The position numbers were made by a program, and so were the translations under genes. Below the pieces are notes generated by a model. The model was given only the letters and a program-made list of their open reading frames with translations. It ran no database searches and had not been told where the DNA came from. Of a DNA stretch of 64,000 bases, positions 51,269-61,089 are shown in pieces (within the stretch, counting starts at the first letter, position 1; each line of letters begins with the position of its first letter). The DNA comes from Elizabethkingia miricola (GTDB lineage: Bacteria; Bacteroidota; Bacteroidia; Flavobacteriales; Weeksellaceae). The stretch spans positions 248,001 to 312,000 of the forward strand of contig NZ_LSGQ01000030.1 of assembly GCF_001675285.1 (NCBI RefSeq). Reading direction: 5' to 3'.

Positions 51269-53395
51269 ATGAAAAAGACCTCTATATTCATCGCAACTTT
51301 ATTATATAGTTTATCATTCGCTCAGAAAACTCAAGACACCACTAAAGTACAAAATGTAAAAACCGTAACTATTCAGGCAAAGAAAAAACTGATTGAAAGA
51401 AAAGCAGACCGTTTAGTATTCAATGTTGAAGCATCGATGGCTTCACAAGGGATGGATGCAGTGGAAACTTTGGGTAATGTACCGATGATGAAGGTAGACG
51501 AAAATAAAGGACTTATATCAATTGTAGGAAAAAGCAGTGTATCTGTAATGATTAACGGACGTATGTTAAATCTTTCCGGAGATGCTTTAATGAGTTATTT
51601 AAAAACCATCCGTTCAGAAAATATCCTTAAAGTAGAAGTCATTACAACTCCTCCGGCTAAATATGAAGCGCAGGGAAACAGCGGTATTATCAATATTGTT
51701 CTGAAGAAGAATCCTAACATGGGTTTTAGTGGTAATATAGGTTCAACATTTGTTCAGAGAACTTATTCCGGTGCTTTAGGCAATGCAACACTCAATTATC
51801 AGACTTCAAAGTTTAGCATGAGCCTGAAGGGCAATTATACCAATTCTGCAAAACGTTCTGAAGAAAACTATGATATTATCGGAGCTACATCAAGCTACAG
51901 CCGTACGGTACGTAAAGATATGTGGAAAGAGTTTTCTCCAAGCCTTAATCTTTCCTATAAACTTAGTAAGAATTCGGAAATAGGATTGAATTATCTCTAT
52001 ACCCGTCAGACACCGGATATGAATATCTTCAATAACACTTTCTATTTTAAAGGAGAGCAACCAACAGATACATTAAGCACTCCGACAAAACATCGTGAAA
52101 CAAACCGAATGCAGACGCTATCCGTATATTATGACCTAAAATTGGACACATTAGGTAAAAAACTAAGTTTTACTGGTAACTATTATGAAAACAACTCTAA
52201 TACAATTGTAGATTTCTCCACTTTCAAAACTTCTGATAAGACAACTAAAGATGTACAAACCATCTCTAAACTAAAACCTCAAATCTTCTCCGGACAGGCA
52301 GATCTAGAACTTCCTTTTTCTTTCGGAACCATAGAAACCGGAGTAAAGTTCAATCAATTCAAGAATTCAGCCAATTTAAGCTATATTGATATCACCAATC
52401 ATAATACTCCAGATGATAAATCTACAACAAGTTTATTCGAGTACGATGAAAAGAACTATGCCGCTTATTTTAGCTTTACTAAAAATTTCGGAACAAATTG
52501 GGAAACAAAATTCGGAATCCGTTATGAGGATTCGCACATAGATGGCTATGCTCCGGAAACTAATAAGCGAACTAAATATGGATACGGACAATGGTTTCCA
52601 TCTGCTTATGTTGCATATAAAGAAGGTAAAAACTCCTTTAGTATTGCTTATTCCCGCAGGATTAACCGTCCTGACATGAGCAATCTGAACCCTTTCCGCT
52701 GGTACAGTAACATCAATTCTTATTCCTTTGGAAACCCATTATTGCAGCCTGCGTACATCAATAACACAGAACTTGCGTATACCTATAATAATAAATTATC
52801 TGTGAGTATTTATTATTTAAGATTAACAAATGCTTTCGGACAGGTAGCCACTCTTAATGGTATTAAAGAAAGCAGCACATACCTAAATCATTACAACAAT
52901 AATTTTTATGGACTGAATGCCAGCTATACCGACAAGATTCTACCTTGGTGGGAAACCAGTATCTCCGCAACGGCAACATTACAAAATTCTTCTGTATTCA
53001 ATATACAGGCTGAAACCAAGAGTGGAACGTTCTTAAATTATTCTGCAAACAATACTTTCACCCTAAATGCAAAGAAAACAATTGTATTCTTCCTAAACTA
53101 TAACCAAACCTTACCTTTTAAAAATGTCACTTCATCATTCAAGAACTTTTCTGATCTGTCTTCCGGAATAAGAGTTTCCCTAATGGACAAGCAATTGCAG
53201 ATCAATGCTAATGTATCCAACATTTTTGCTCAAAGATACCGTGCTGATAAATCTTTCTCTGATAATAAACAGTCATTCAACAATTACTGGGACGGAAGAG
53301 CACTACGCCTAAGTGTAAATTACACCTTCGGAAACTCAAAAGTAAAAGGAGCTCAGAAGAATATCAAGTTCGAGGAAAAAAACAGAGCAAATTAA
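51269..53395 (+). CDS. Outer-membrane beta-barrel receptor-like protein, paralogue 1
   Basis: The 708-residue protein has a Sec signal peptide ending near LSFAQKT and a plug-like domain (KKKLIERKADRLVFNVEAS, then ITTPPAKYEAQGNSGIINIV), followed by a large barrel with a terminal LRLSVNYTFG strand. It fits the TonB-receptor-like OMP_b-brl_3 family. There is no carboxypeptidase-like N-domain, common in the family. Two paralogues follow. The substrate is unknown. The gene is divergent from the histidine kinase. Confidence 0.9.
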   Translation: MKKTSIFIATLLYSLSFAQKTQDTTKVQNVKTVTIQAKKKLIERKADRLVFNVEASMASQGMDAVETLGNVPMMKVDENKGLISIVGKSSVSVMINGRMLNLSGDALMSYLKTIRSENILKVEVITTPPAKYEAQGNSGIINIVLKKNPNMGFSGNIGSTFVQRTYSGALGNATLNYQTSKFSMSLKGNYTNSAKRSEENYDIIGATSSYSRTVRKDMWKEFSPSLNLSYKLSKNSEIGLNYLYTRQTPDMNIFNNTFYFKGEQPTDTLSTPTKHRETNRMQTLSVYYDLKLDTLGKKLSFTGNYYENNSNTIVDFSTFKTSDKTTKDVQTISKLKPQIFSGQADLELPFSFGTIETGVKFNQFKNSANLSYIDITNHNTPDDKSTTSLFEYDEKNYAAYFSFTKNFGTNWETKFGIRYEDSHIDGYAPETNKRTKYGYGQWFPSAYVAYKEGKNSFSIAYSRRINRPDMSNLNPFRWYSNINSYSFGNPLLQPAYINNTELAYTYNNKLSVSIYYLRLTNAFGQVATLNGIKESSTYLNHYNNNFYGLNASYTDKILPWWETSISATATLQNSSVFNIQAETKSGTFLNYSANNTFTLNAKKTIVFFLNYNQTLPFKNVTSSFKNFSDLSSGIRVSLMDKQLQINANVSNIFAQRYRADKSFSDNKQSFNNYWDGRALRLSVNYTFGNSKVKGAQKNIKFEEKNRAN

Positions 53396-53476
53396 ACCCT
53401 CCCTTCAAAAAAGGAAATAGTTAATGTAACAGAAACATATCTAGAACTGTCTTATATAAAGAATAAATCGATACCC

Positions 53477-55624
53477 ATGAAAAAGATATACATATTAGCC
53501 GCTACTTTAATTTCTTATGCAGCGTTTTCACAAAATGTACAGGATACCACCAAAGTAAAAACAGTAGAAACAGTTGTTCTGGAAGGAAAGAAAAAACTGA
53601 TTGAAAGAAAACCGGACCGCTTAATCTTTAATATTGGTAATTCTGTTGCCGCTGCCGGTGGGACAGCTTTGGACGCCCTGAAAGCCACTCCGAATGTAAA
53701 AATAAATAACGATGTTATCTCTATTGTCGGAAAAAGTACAGTCCTCGTATTAATAGATGATAAAGAAGTCTATATGAATGGCGAACAGCTTAGCCGCTAT
53801 CTGGAAGGTATCAGTGCGGAGAATTTGTCAAAGATTGAAGTGATTACAACTCCACCAGCTAAATATAGTGCTGAAGGAAACAGCGGTATAATCAATATTG
53901 TCACAAAAAAAATGAAAGTGAACAGCTGGAATGCTAACGTTGGTTCTTCCTATCAGAGATCGAGACGAAACACTTGGCGCTCCAATGCTGCCTTCAACCT
54001 TCAGAAGGATAAAATAACACTACAATCATCCATAGATTTAGGCGATAGAAGATTTTTAAGAAACTGGAACAACGATCTTTATTATCCTGATGCTCATTGG
54101 GAAAATCGCGGAATTACAGATTTTAAAAACAATTATTATGCAGTAAAAGCCGCCCTGGATTATAAGATAACCGAAAGGTTAACTCTTGGTACCAAATTCA
54201 ATGCAAGCCTTTTCGATACTAAAAATAGCGGAACACCAAGTTTTTCAAATATTTATGATTCGGCTGGAGCGCTGCAAAAGTATATTTCTACTTCATCTTT
54301 TCAACGAGTAAAATCCCAGCAACAAGTCTATAACCTGTATTCCGAATACAAACTAGATACTTTAGGGAAAAAGATTACGATGGATCTGGATTATGTAAAT
54401 TATAATGGTCCGGGAAACCGACCATTTTCTTACGCCACATACAAGCCAAATAACGAAATAGTACAGGGAAGTCAATTTATAGGACTTAACAATACAGAAA
54501 GTCAGATTCAGAATTTCTCAGCAAAAATTGATACAGAACTTCCGTTAAAATTTGTCAACCTTAGCTTTGGAGGTCGTTTTTCTACTGTAAAAACCACCAA
54601 TGATATTGCTGCCTATAAGGAGGTAAACAGCGAAATGGTACCGGATACCAATATCTCCAATTATTTCAGATACAGAGAAAATAATGAAGCTTTGTATGTT
54701 TCCGGAAGCAAAAAAATTGGTAAGTGGGATCTACAGGCAGGATTACGAATGGAAGCAACCCAAACCACCGGATATTCCCGTGAATTGGATAATACCCATA
54801 AAAACAACTACATAAAGCTATTCCCTACGTTATATGCGATGTATTCTATTGCTGATAAAACAAGCATCAGTTTCAATTACTCCAGAAGGATTAACCGTCC
54901 TTCTTATGAAAGTCTGAATCCATTCAGAACCATTAACAACAGCAATAGTTATAATGAAGGAAATGCATTTTTACAGCCGGCTTTCACAGACAATGTTGAA
55001 CTTACTTTTACCTACAAAAATTTGGACAGCAGAGTTTATTTCTCAAGTCTGAAAAATGGAATCAGCCAGGCTTCCTTAATAGATCCTGCTACTATGAACA
55101 ATAATTTTGTCTGGATGAATTATGTAGATGCTAATTCATTCGGTTTGGCAGAAACTTTTACCTGGAAGCCTGTGAAATGGTGGTCCAGTATGAACACCTT
55201 CAACCTTAGCCACAGCAATACTCAGCTTAGCATTGGACCTGAACGTTACAAAGGCTGGACCGCAGATTTCTCAACAAGCAATGATTTTACATTAAACAAA
55301 CCAAAAACAGCTTTCTTTAATCTTACTTATACTCAGGATTTTGGAGGTATATATAATAATTTTACAAGCAAAGCCTATTCAACTGTTGACATATCTTTTA
55401 AATATCTTGCCTTCGATAAAAAACTGGTCATAAGCCTTGTTGGCAGCAATATATTTAACGGAATCAGCTATGATTATCAGATGATGAATGGCGTAAAACA
55501 AAGTTTCAGAAACATTTGGGACAATCAAAGCTTCAGGGTTTCTCTAAATTATAAATTCGGTAATGATAAGATAAAAACCAGCAATCGCCAGTCCGGAAAT
55601 ACTGAAGAACTGAACAGAATGTAA
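53477..55624 (+). CDS. Outer-membrane beta-barrel receptor-like protein, paralogue 2
   Basis: The 715-residue protein shares with paralogue 1 the signal-peptide layout, the segment KKKLIERKPDRLIFNIGNS and the plug motif ITTPPAKYSAEGNSGIINIV, as well as barrel strands such as YSRRINRPSYESLNPFR. The two are clearly the result of duplication, with divergence mostly in the extracellular loops. An 81-base gap separates it from paralogue 1, so they may share a transcript. The function is unknown. Confidence 0.9.
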   Translation: MKKIYILAATLISYAAFSQNVQDTTKVKTVETVVLEGKKKLIERKPDRLIFNIGNSVAAAGGTALDALKATPNVKINNDVISIVGKSTVLVLIDDKEVYMNGEQLSRYLEGISAENLSKIEVITTPPAKYSAEGNSGIINIVTKKMKVNSWNANVGSSYQRSRRNTWRSNAAFNLQKDKITLQSSIDLGDRRFLRNWNNDLYYPDAHWENRGITDFKNNYYAVKAALDYKITERLTLGTKFNASLFDTKNSGTPSFSNIYDSAGALQKYISTSSFQRVKSQQQVYNLYSEYKLDTLGKKITMDLDYVNYNGPGNRPFSYATYKPNNEIVQGSQFIGLNNTESQIQNFSAKIDTELPLKFVNLSFGGRFSTVKTTNDIAAYKEVNSEMVPDTNISNYFRYRENNEALYVSGSKKIGKWDLQAGLRMEATQTTGYSRELDNTHKNNYIKLFPTLYAMYSIADKTSISFNYSRRINRPSYESLNPFRTINNSNSYNEGNAFLQPAFTDNVELTFTYKNLDSRVYFSSLKNGISQASLIDPATMNNNFVWMNYVDANSFGLAETFTWKPVKWWSSMNTFNLSHSNTQLSIGPERYKGWTADFSTSNDFTLNKPKTAFFNLTYTQDFGGIYNNFTSKAYSTVDISFKYLAFDKKLVISLVGSNIFNGISYDYQMMNGVKQSFRNIWDNQSFRVSLNYKFGNDKIKTSNRQSGNTEELNRM

Positions 55625-55753
55625 AATAATCTATAAAGCCACCTTAAAGGTCATTTTATTCACTATAGTTTGAATTTTAAGAAACTTTAACAACTCCCAA
55701 CTGTAACAATACTGCAATTCTTAAGTCATATTGATAAAAAGTAAGATAACAGT

Positions 55754-57958
55754 ATGAAAAACAAAATTATTATTTTAGGAATGCTGGCTCTAAGTATTTC
55801 TGCGTTTGCCCAGGAAACTGGTTCAAAAGAGAAATCCAGAGAGAAGGAAATCCAGGGGGTGAGCATGACCAAAACCAAAAAAGCTGTAGAACAAAAAGCA
55901 GACAGAACAATTTTTGATTTCTCTGAACAACCCAGCCTTAATTCCGGTTCATCTTTGGATGGTATAAAAAAACTTCCGGGTATGGTTGTTACCGATATTG
56001 CAGGAATGATGTACCAAGGAAAGCCTCTGGCGGTGTTTATGGATGGGCGTCCTCTTAATATCTCAAGTAATGACTTAACTGCTTTTCTTGAGGGAATGCC
56101 TGCCAATTCTATTGAAAGGATTGAAGTTATAACACAACCGGGTGCAGAATTCCCGGCGACTTCTGGTGGTGCCATTCTGAATATTATTACCAGTAAAAGT
56201 GCTAAAAGTTATCTGACAGCTACTTATTCCGGAGGCTACCGTTTTACCAATTATGAAAAATTCAGAAGTCGATTCAATAATAGTATTTCCCTTAACTCCA
56301 GAAATAAAATATTTGGATGGCAGCTAAGTGCCGGACAAACCTACACCGAAGGTTTTAGCAGTAATAAAATGGATGATTTATCTAACAATTTCAGCGACAG
56401 ATATGCCAGAGGTTATTTTACGAAAGCTGCAATGACTTTTGATCTTGGAAAAGACAGATTACTATTAAACTACGATTTTTATCAAAATAACAACGATGCT
56501 CTTTTAACAAGCAGCGGGATTGCTCTTTATAAAAATGAAAACTTTGATCCTTCACTACCTGCTAGTGAAACTAACCCTCAACTTGTTCCGAAATCTTATG
56601 CCAATACAGGGAAAAGCAAGAATAAAAGTTATAGAAATGAAGTGGCAGCTACATACCAGAAGCGTTTTAATGACAAAAACCAAAAACTGGATTTTAAACT
56701 GACATACTCCAATTTCAGATCTAATTTTGATCAGTTTAATAACTTCACTCAACCTTCAATTTCCTATCAGGAAGGATTTAATGGTTCCAAACAAAACTTC
56801 TATAACTTCCGTGTAGACTATTCGCAACCAATTAAACTACTGGAGGAAGGTAAAATCAGTTTTGGAGGTCTATATGAGAAAGTAGACTTTACTACTGATA
56901 ATTTAGGTATTAAAAATCTTGATTACCAAAGACAAACAGCTTCCACCTATGCTGAGGTTAATGCAAAATTGAAGAAATTCAGCTTTGTTGTGGGTGCACG
57001 TGCGGAAGATTATGATATTTCAGGAACTTCTTTAAATTATAAAACTGCAAAATGGGATAATCTAACACCTTTTAAAAAATTTAAAATATTCCCTAATGCA
57101 AGTGTACAATATGACATTGCGAGATCTGTATACTTTAATCTGAATTATAATAAAAAGATTTCTCTTCCAAGTACATCACAGCTAAACCCAAATAACAATA
57201 CACTACAATCTCCGAATGTTGAAATTACAGGTAATCCAGATGTACAACCTACAATATATGACAACTTCGAGGCAAAAATAAGTGCATTCGATTATGCATT
57301 CATCAGCTATAACGTAAGCCATGTAAAAGATCAGGTAATGATGTACGTGGAAAGAAAAGGTTATAATCTTTCTCAGACCAATGTAAACATCAGCAGTCTT
57401 ACTCAACACAGTTTTAATGTAGGAATGCCAGTACCTTTTATGATCTTCAGCAAGCCTATGAGTGAAATTATGAAGTTCAATTTCAACCCGGATAAAATTA
57501 ATTTCCTTTATTTATATGCTGGATATCAGTTCCAGGATATCAAGGATATTCAGGATAAAAAAGGGATGTGGTTCTTTAATGTTTCTGGTCAATTTATTCT
57601 TCCTAAAGGAATTAAGTTTTCACCAACATTAATGTATTCTACGAAAGGAAACTATTATTTTTTCCAATCTACTACACCTATCATGAATCGTCTTGACTTA
57701 ACATTAAGTAAGAAATTCAATCACGACAGACTTCAGGTAACACTATATGCCAATGATATTTTCAACAGTAGCAGAATGTATTTCAAAACAGTCAATAGTC
57801 CAAATCCAATTTACCTTTATAACCGGAATGATACCAGAAGTTTTGGAATTTCCGTTAATTATAAAATACCGACAAGAAACAAACTGGCAAAAGTAGATCA
57901 GAATATATTGAATCAGGACGCTCCAAAAGAGGATAATGGGGGCATAATGAAACAATAA
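55754..57958 (+). CDS. Outer-membrane beta-barrel receptor-like protein, paralogue 3
   Basis: The 734-residue protein has a signal peptide ending near ISAFAQE and the same plug layout (KKAVEQKADRTIFDFSEQ, then ITQPGAEFPATSGGAILNII), but is much more distant from paralogues 1 and 2. The barrel ends with RSFGISVNYKIP and a hydrophilic tail rather than a terminal aromatic residue. A 129-base gap with no clear terminator precedes it. The function is unknown. Confidence 0.88.
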   Translation: MKNKIIILGMLALSISAFAQETGSKEKSREKEIQGVSMTKTKKAVEQKADRTIFDFSEQPSLNSGSSLDGIKKLPGMVVTDIAGMMYQGKPLAVFMDGRPLNISSNDLTAFLEGMPANSIERIEVITQPGAEFPATSGGAILNIITSKSAKSYLTATYSGGYRFTNYEKFRSRFNNSISLNSRNKIFGWQLSAGQTYTEGFSSNKMDDLSNNFSDRYARGYFTKAAMTFDLGKDRLLLNYDFYQNNNDALLTSSGIALYKNENFDPSLPASETNPQLVPKSYANTGKSKNKSYRNEVAATYQKRFNDKNQKLDFKLTYSNFRSNFDQFNNFTQPSISYQEGFNGSKQNFYNFRVDYSQPIKLLEEGKISFGGLYEKVDFTTDNLGIKNLDYQRQTASTYAEVNAKLKKFSFVVGARAEDYDISGTSLNYKTAKWDNLTPFKKFKIFPNASVQYDIARSVYFNLNYNKKISLPSTSQLNPNNNTLQSPNVEITGNPDVQPTIYDNFEAKISAFDYAFISYNVSHVKDQVMMYVERKGYNLSQTNVNISSLTQHSFNVGMPVPFMIFSKPMSEIMKFNFNPDKINFLYLYAGYQFQDIKDIQDKKGMWFFNVSGQFILPKGIKFSPTLMYSTKGNYYFFQSTTPIMNRLDLTLSKKFNHDRLQVTLYANDIFNSSRMYFKTVNSPNPIYLYNRNDTRSFGISVNYKIPTRNKLAKVDQNILNQDAPKEDNGGIMKQ

Positions 57959-58029
57959 TATTTTTTCTGATGGTAATTTGATTAATAAAAGATAAAATCA
58001 CTATCTTTTCATTTTAATTCAAATACAAA

Positions 58030-58515
58030 ATGAAATATAATCTCGACGATAAGAACCGACAAATTTTAGATATCCTTCAGCAGGATGCAAAACTATCCGT
58101 CAAGGAAATAGCTTCCCGTATACAGCTTTCGTTCACACCAACTTACGAAAGAATTAAAAATATGGAGGAAGCAGGAATCATCAGCAAATATGTTGCATTG
58201 GTAGACCGCCAGAGAGTGGGGCTAAAAGTTGCAGCTTATTGCAATGTAACCCTGAAAGAGCAGTCTAAATTTGCTTTATTAAAGTTTGAGGATGCTATTA
58301 AGGATATTCCCGAGATTATAGAAACGATCAGTGTTTCCGGAAATTATGATTATATGTTGAAGATTGTTTCAACAGATATTGAAAGTTATAACAAGTTCAT
58401 TATCGATACCATTTCCAACTTACCAAACATAGGACAATACCATAGTAGTATTGTGATGACAGAGGTGAAGAAGGAAACGGCATTCAAAATTCCGCATCCG
58501 GAAGAACTTTATTAA
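58030..58515 (+). CDS. Lrp/AsnC family transcriptional regulator
   Basis: The 161-residue protein has an N-terminal winged helix (LDDKNRQILDILQQDAKLSV, then EIASRIQLSFTPTYERIKNM) and a C-terminal RAM ligand domain (residues about 68-150, ISVSGNYDYMLKIV). The effector is likely an amino acid. It converges on argH with a 4-base overlap of the stop codons, and the next genes are for arginine synthesis, so a link to arginine control is possible but not shown. Confidence 0.93.
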   Translation: MKYNLDDKNRQILDILQQDAKLSVKEIASRIQLSFTPTYERIKNMEEAGIISKYVALVDRQRVGLKVAAYCNVTLKEQSKFALLKFEDAIKDIPEIIETISVSGNYDYMLKIVSTDIESYNKFIIDTISNLPNIGQYHSSIVMTEVKKETAFKIPHPEELY

Positions 58516-59819
58516 TTAATTTTATTGAAAACTTTATAAAAGTTTTCTCTGATTTCTTCAGTCGACAGATTACCTATACTGCCTTTGTGCGTATGATTTA
58601 CAGATGTACTGGCCTGGAATTGATTGTTTTCGATCTCCAGGCCAATTTTTTTATAGGCCTCTCGGAAAGGTAATCCGTTCAATACTTCACGGTTTACAGC
58701 TTCTACACTGAATAGATATTTATACTTTTCATCTTTCAGAATTCCGTCTTTTACTGCAATATGCTGCAGCATAAAGTCTAAAATCTGAAGACAGTCTTTT
58801 AGAGTCTCTATTCCCGGAAAGATAATTTCTTTTGTAAGCTGCCAGTCTCTGTGGTAACCTGACGGCAGATTATTGATCATTAAGGTTAATTCATTCGGTA
58901 AGGACTGGATTCTGTTAGATTTTGCTCTTACCAGTTCGAATACATCAGGGTTCTTTTTATGTGGCATAATAGAGCTTCCCGTTGTTAGAGAGTCTGGGAA
59001 ACTAATGAATCCAAAGTTCTGGTTCATGTATAAACATGCATCATAAGAGAACTTACTAAGCGTACCTGCAAGGTTAGCCATTGCCATAGCCAGAATTTTC
59101 TCGGTTTTCCCGCGTGTCATCTGAGCATAAACGACATTGTAATTTAAGGTTTCGAAAGCTAATTTCTCCGTTGTAAATTCACGGTCAATTGGAAAAGAAG
59201 ATCCATATCCTGCCGCTGATCCTAAAGGATTCTTATTACATACATTATAAGCCGCTACCAATAGCTCCAGATCATCAGTCAAGGCTTCTGCATAAGCCCC
59301 AAACCAAAGCCCAAATGAAGAAGGCATTGCAATCTGTAAATGTGTATACCCCGGAATCAGTTTATCTTTATGAGCTTCACTTAAAGATTGCAGTGTTCCA
59401 AATAATTGTTCAGACAGCTTTGCAATCTCCTTAATCTCTTCTTTCAGATATAATTTAATATCAACAAGAACCTGATCGTTACGGGATCTGGCACTATGAA
59501 TCTTTTTACCTGCATCTCCGATTTTCTGAGTAAGGTTAAATTCTACCTGAGAATGTACATCCTCTACTCCATGTTCAATTGTAAAATTACCCTTCTTTAC
59601 CTCTTCCAGCATGATAAGAAGTTCTTTCTCTACCAGTTTCCATTCGGATTCTTCTAAAAGTCCAACACGGGATAACATCTCGGCATGAGCAAGATTTCCT
59701 TTTATATCATATTCTGCCAAAAGCAAATCGAAATCACGATCGTTTCCAACCGTAAATTTTTCAATGATCTTAGCGTGTTCAGCTTCTTTGCCATCAATAT
59801 TTTTATCCCAAAGTTTCAT
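58512..59819 (-). CDS. argH: Argininosuccinate lyase
   Basis: The enzyme splits argininosuccinate into arginine and fumarate, the last step of arginine synthesis. The 435-residue protein has the fumarase-superfamily signature GSSIMPHKKNPDVFE near residue 280, which contains the catalytic Ser, and HSARSRNDQVLVD near residue 108. It is the last gene of the arg cluster on this strand. A 184-base gap with a REP-like repeat separates it from the argE-like gene. Confidence 0.96.
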   Translation of the reverse strand: MKLWDKNIDGKEAEHAKIIEKFTVGNDRDFDLLLAEYDIKGNLAHAEMLSRVGLLEESEWKLVEKELLIMLEEVKKGNFTIEHGVEDVHSQVEFNLTQKIGDAGKKIHSARSRNDQVLVDIKLYLKEEIKEIAKLSEQLFGTLQSLSEAHKDKLIPGYTHLQIAMPSSFGLWFGAYAEALTDDLELLVAAYNVCNKNPLGSAAGYGSSFPIDREFTTEKLAFETLNYNVVYAQMTRGKTEKILAMAMANLAGTLSKFSYDACLYMNQNFGFISFPDSLTTGSSIMPHKKNPDVFELVRAKSNRIQSLPNELTLMINNLPSGYHRDWQLTKEIIFPGIETLKDCLQILDFMLQHIAVKDGILKDEKYKYLFSVEAVNREVLNGLPFREAYKKIGLEIENNQFQASTSVNHTHKGSIGNLSTEEIRENFYKVFNKIN

Positions 59820-59888
59820 TTTGCTTATTTTGTTTTTATAACTATGTCATGAATGCCCACAACAAAGGAATTAAATTTCATTTATTCA

Positions 59889-59950
59889 AGGCTTCAACGT
59901 GCTCAGCCTGACGGTATACAGACAATGTCATCCTGAGCCTGTCGAAGGAT
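59889..59950. repeat. REP-like imperfect palindrome
   Basis: The left arm at 59890-59912 contains CTTCAACGTGCTCAGCCTGAC and the right arm at 59927-59950 contains GTCATCCTGAGCCTGTCGAAGG's core; the arms pair through CTCAG/CTGAG, TGAC/GTCA and CTTC/GAAG. The right-arm string CCTGAGCCTGTCGAAGG is one I remember as a widely scattered intergenic repeat in many bacterial genomes. It lies between argE-like and argH. Confidence 0.65.
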
Positions 59951-59971
59951 ATTGTTTTTATCTAATCATCT

Positions 59972-59994
59972 TGTTAAGGGTTTGAAACCCTTAC
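59972..59994. repeat. Short palindrome, possible copy B
   Basis: AAGGGTTT and AAACCCTT are perfect arms around one central G, between the argE-like stop and the REP-like repeat. It shares the GGGTTTGAAACCC core with the palindrome at 48344-48370. On the minus strand it follows the argE-like gene, so it could be a terminator, but no T-run follows. Confidence 0.35.
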
Positions 59995-60003
59995 AAAATC
60001 TTT

Positions 60004-61089
60004 TTAGTAAATAATTTTTTCTAGAATTTTAATATATAGTTCTATTCCTTCTTTTATCTCGTGAAGGAAAATATACTCGTCTGCACTATGTGACCTGGTA
60101 GATAATCCCGGCCCCAGCTTTAACGATGCAAACGGTATTACAGCCTGATCTGATGATGTAGGAGATCCATAACAGGTTCTTCCTAACTCCAATCCGGCTC
60201 TTACGATTGGATGCTCTTCAGATATCGACGATGAATTTAGTCGAAGAGATCTTGGCTTAACCTCAGATTTCAGATGAGCTTTAATCGTTTCATACACTTC
60301 CTGATTGGTGTACTGATCTGTAACACGTACATCTATTGTAAATCTGCATTCATCCGGAACCATGTTGTGTAGGGATCCTGCATTAATCACCGTAGTAGTC
60401 ATCTTAACCTTTCCTAACCATGGAGATTCCTTCGGAAACTCGTAGTTTCTTACCCACTCAATATCTTCAATTGCGTTATAAATAGCATTATCATTATTCG
60501 GGTGAGCAGCATGTGAAGGAGTTCCTTTTGCTATACAATCCAGTACCAAAAGTCCTTTTTCAGCTACTGCCAATTGCATTTCTGTAGGCTCTCCTACAAT
60601 CGCAAATTCCAGATTACCTAAATGTTTCAGAATTGACTCTACTCCATTAACTCCTGAAATTTCCTCTTCTGCTGTTGCCGATAAAATAATATTATACTTT
60701 AAATCTTTCTGAGCATAGAAATAAAGAAAAGTAGCAATAAGAGATACTAATGGCCCACCAGCGTCGTTACTTCCCAATCCATAAAGCTTTCCATCTTTTT
60801 CGATAGCCTTAAACGGATCATTCGTATAGCTAAGATTAGGCTTTACCGTATCGTGATGGGAGTTGAATAATATTGTTGGTTTGGCATCATCAAAATATAG
60901 ATTCTTCGCCCAAATATTATTTTGCTCCCGGTTATATTTTACTCCTTTAGCTTCAAGAAAATCTCCGATCATCCGCGCCGTCTGATCTTCTTCTTTGCTA
61001 AAAGATTGTGTTTCTATAAGTCTTTTCAGGAGCGCTAATACCTCCTGATATAAATTTTCCACTTCATTATGCAGTAATCCTTGTTCCAT
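60004..61089 (-). CDS. argE: M20 peptidase, probable N-acyl-ornithine deacylase
   Basis: The 361-residue M20-family zinc hydrolase has the metal ligands in LFNSHHDTVKP near residue 78, GSNDAGGPL near residue 107, and the catalytic Glu pair in ATAEEEISG near residue 139. In this operon it should release ornithine from N-acetyl- or N-succinyl-citrulline/ornithine intermediates; in Bacteroidota with an ArgF'-type pathway the likely substrate is the N-acylcitrulline. It overlaps argB by 23 bases. The exact acyl group is not settled. Confidence 0.88.
   Translation of the reverse strand: MEQGLLHNEVENLYQEVLALLKRLIETQSFSKEEDQTARMIGDFLEAKGVKYNREQNNIWAKNLYFDDAKPTILFNSHHDTVKPNLSYTNDPFKAIEKDGKLYGLGSNDAGGPLVSLIATFLYFYAQKDLKYNIILSATAEEEISGVNGVESILKHLGNLEFAIVGEPTEMQLAVAEKGLLVLDCIAKGTPSHAAHPNNDNAIYNAIEDIEWVRNYEFPKESPWLGKVKMTTTVINAGSLHNMVPDECRFTIDVRVTDQYTNQEVYETIKAHLKSEVKPRSLRLNSSSISEEHPIVRAGLELGRTCYGSPTSSDQAVIPFASLKLGPGLSTRSHSADEYIFLHEIKEGIELYIKILEKIIY

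Noticed and set aside
59972-59994. Rho-independent terminator of the argE-like gene
   Set aside because: The stem is good but no T-run follows on the minus strand; it is listed as a short palindrome instead.
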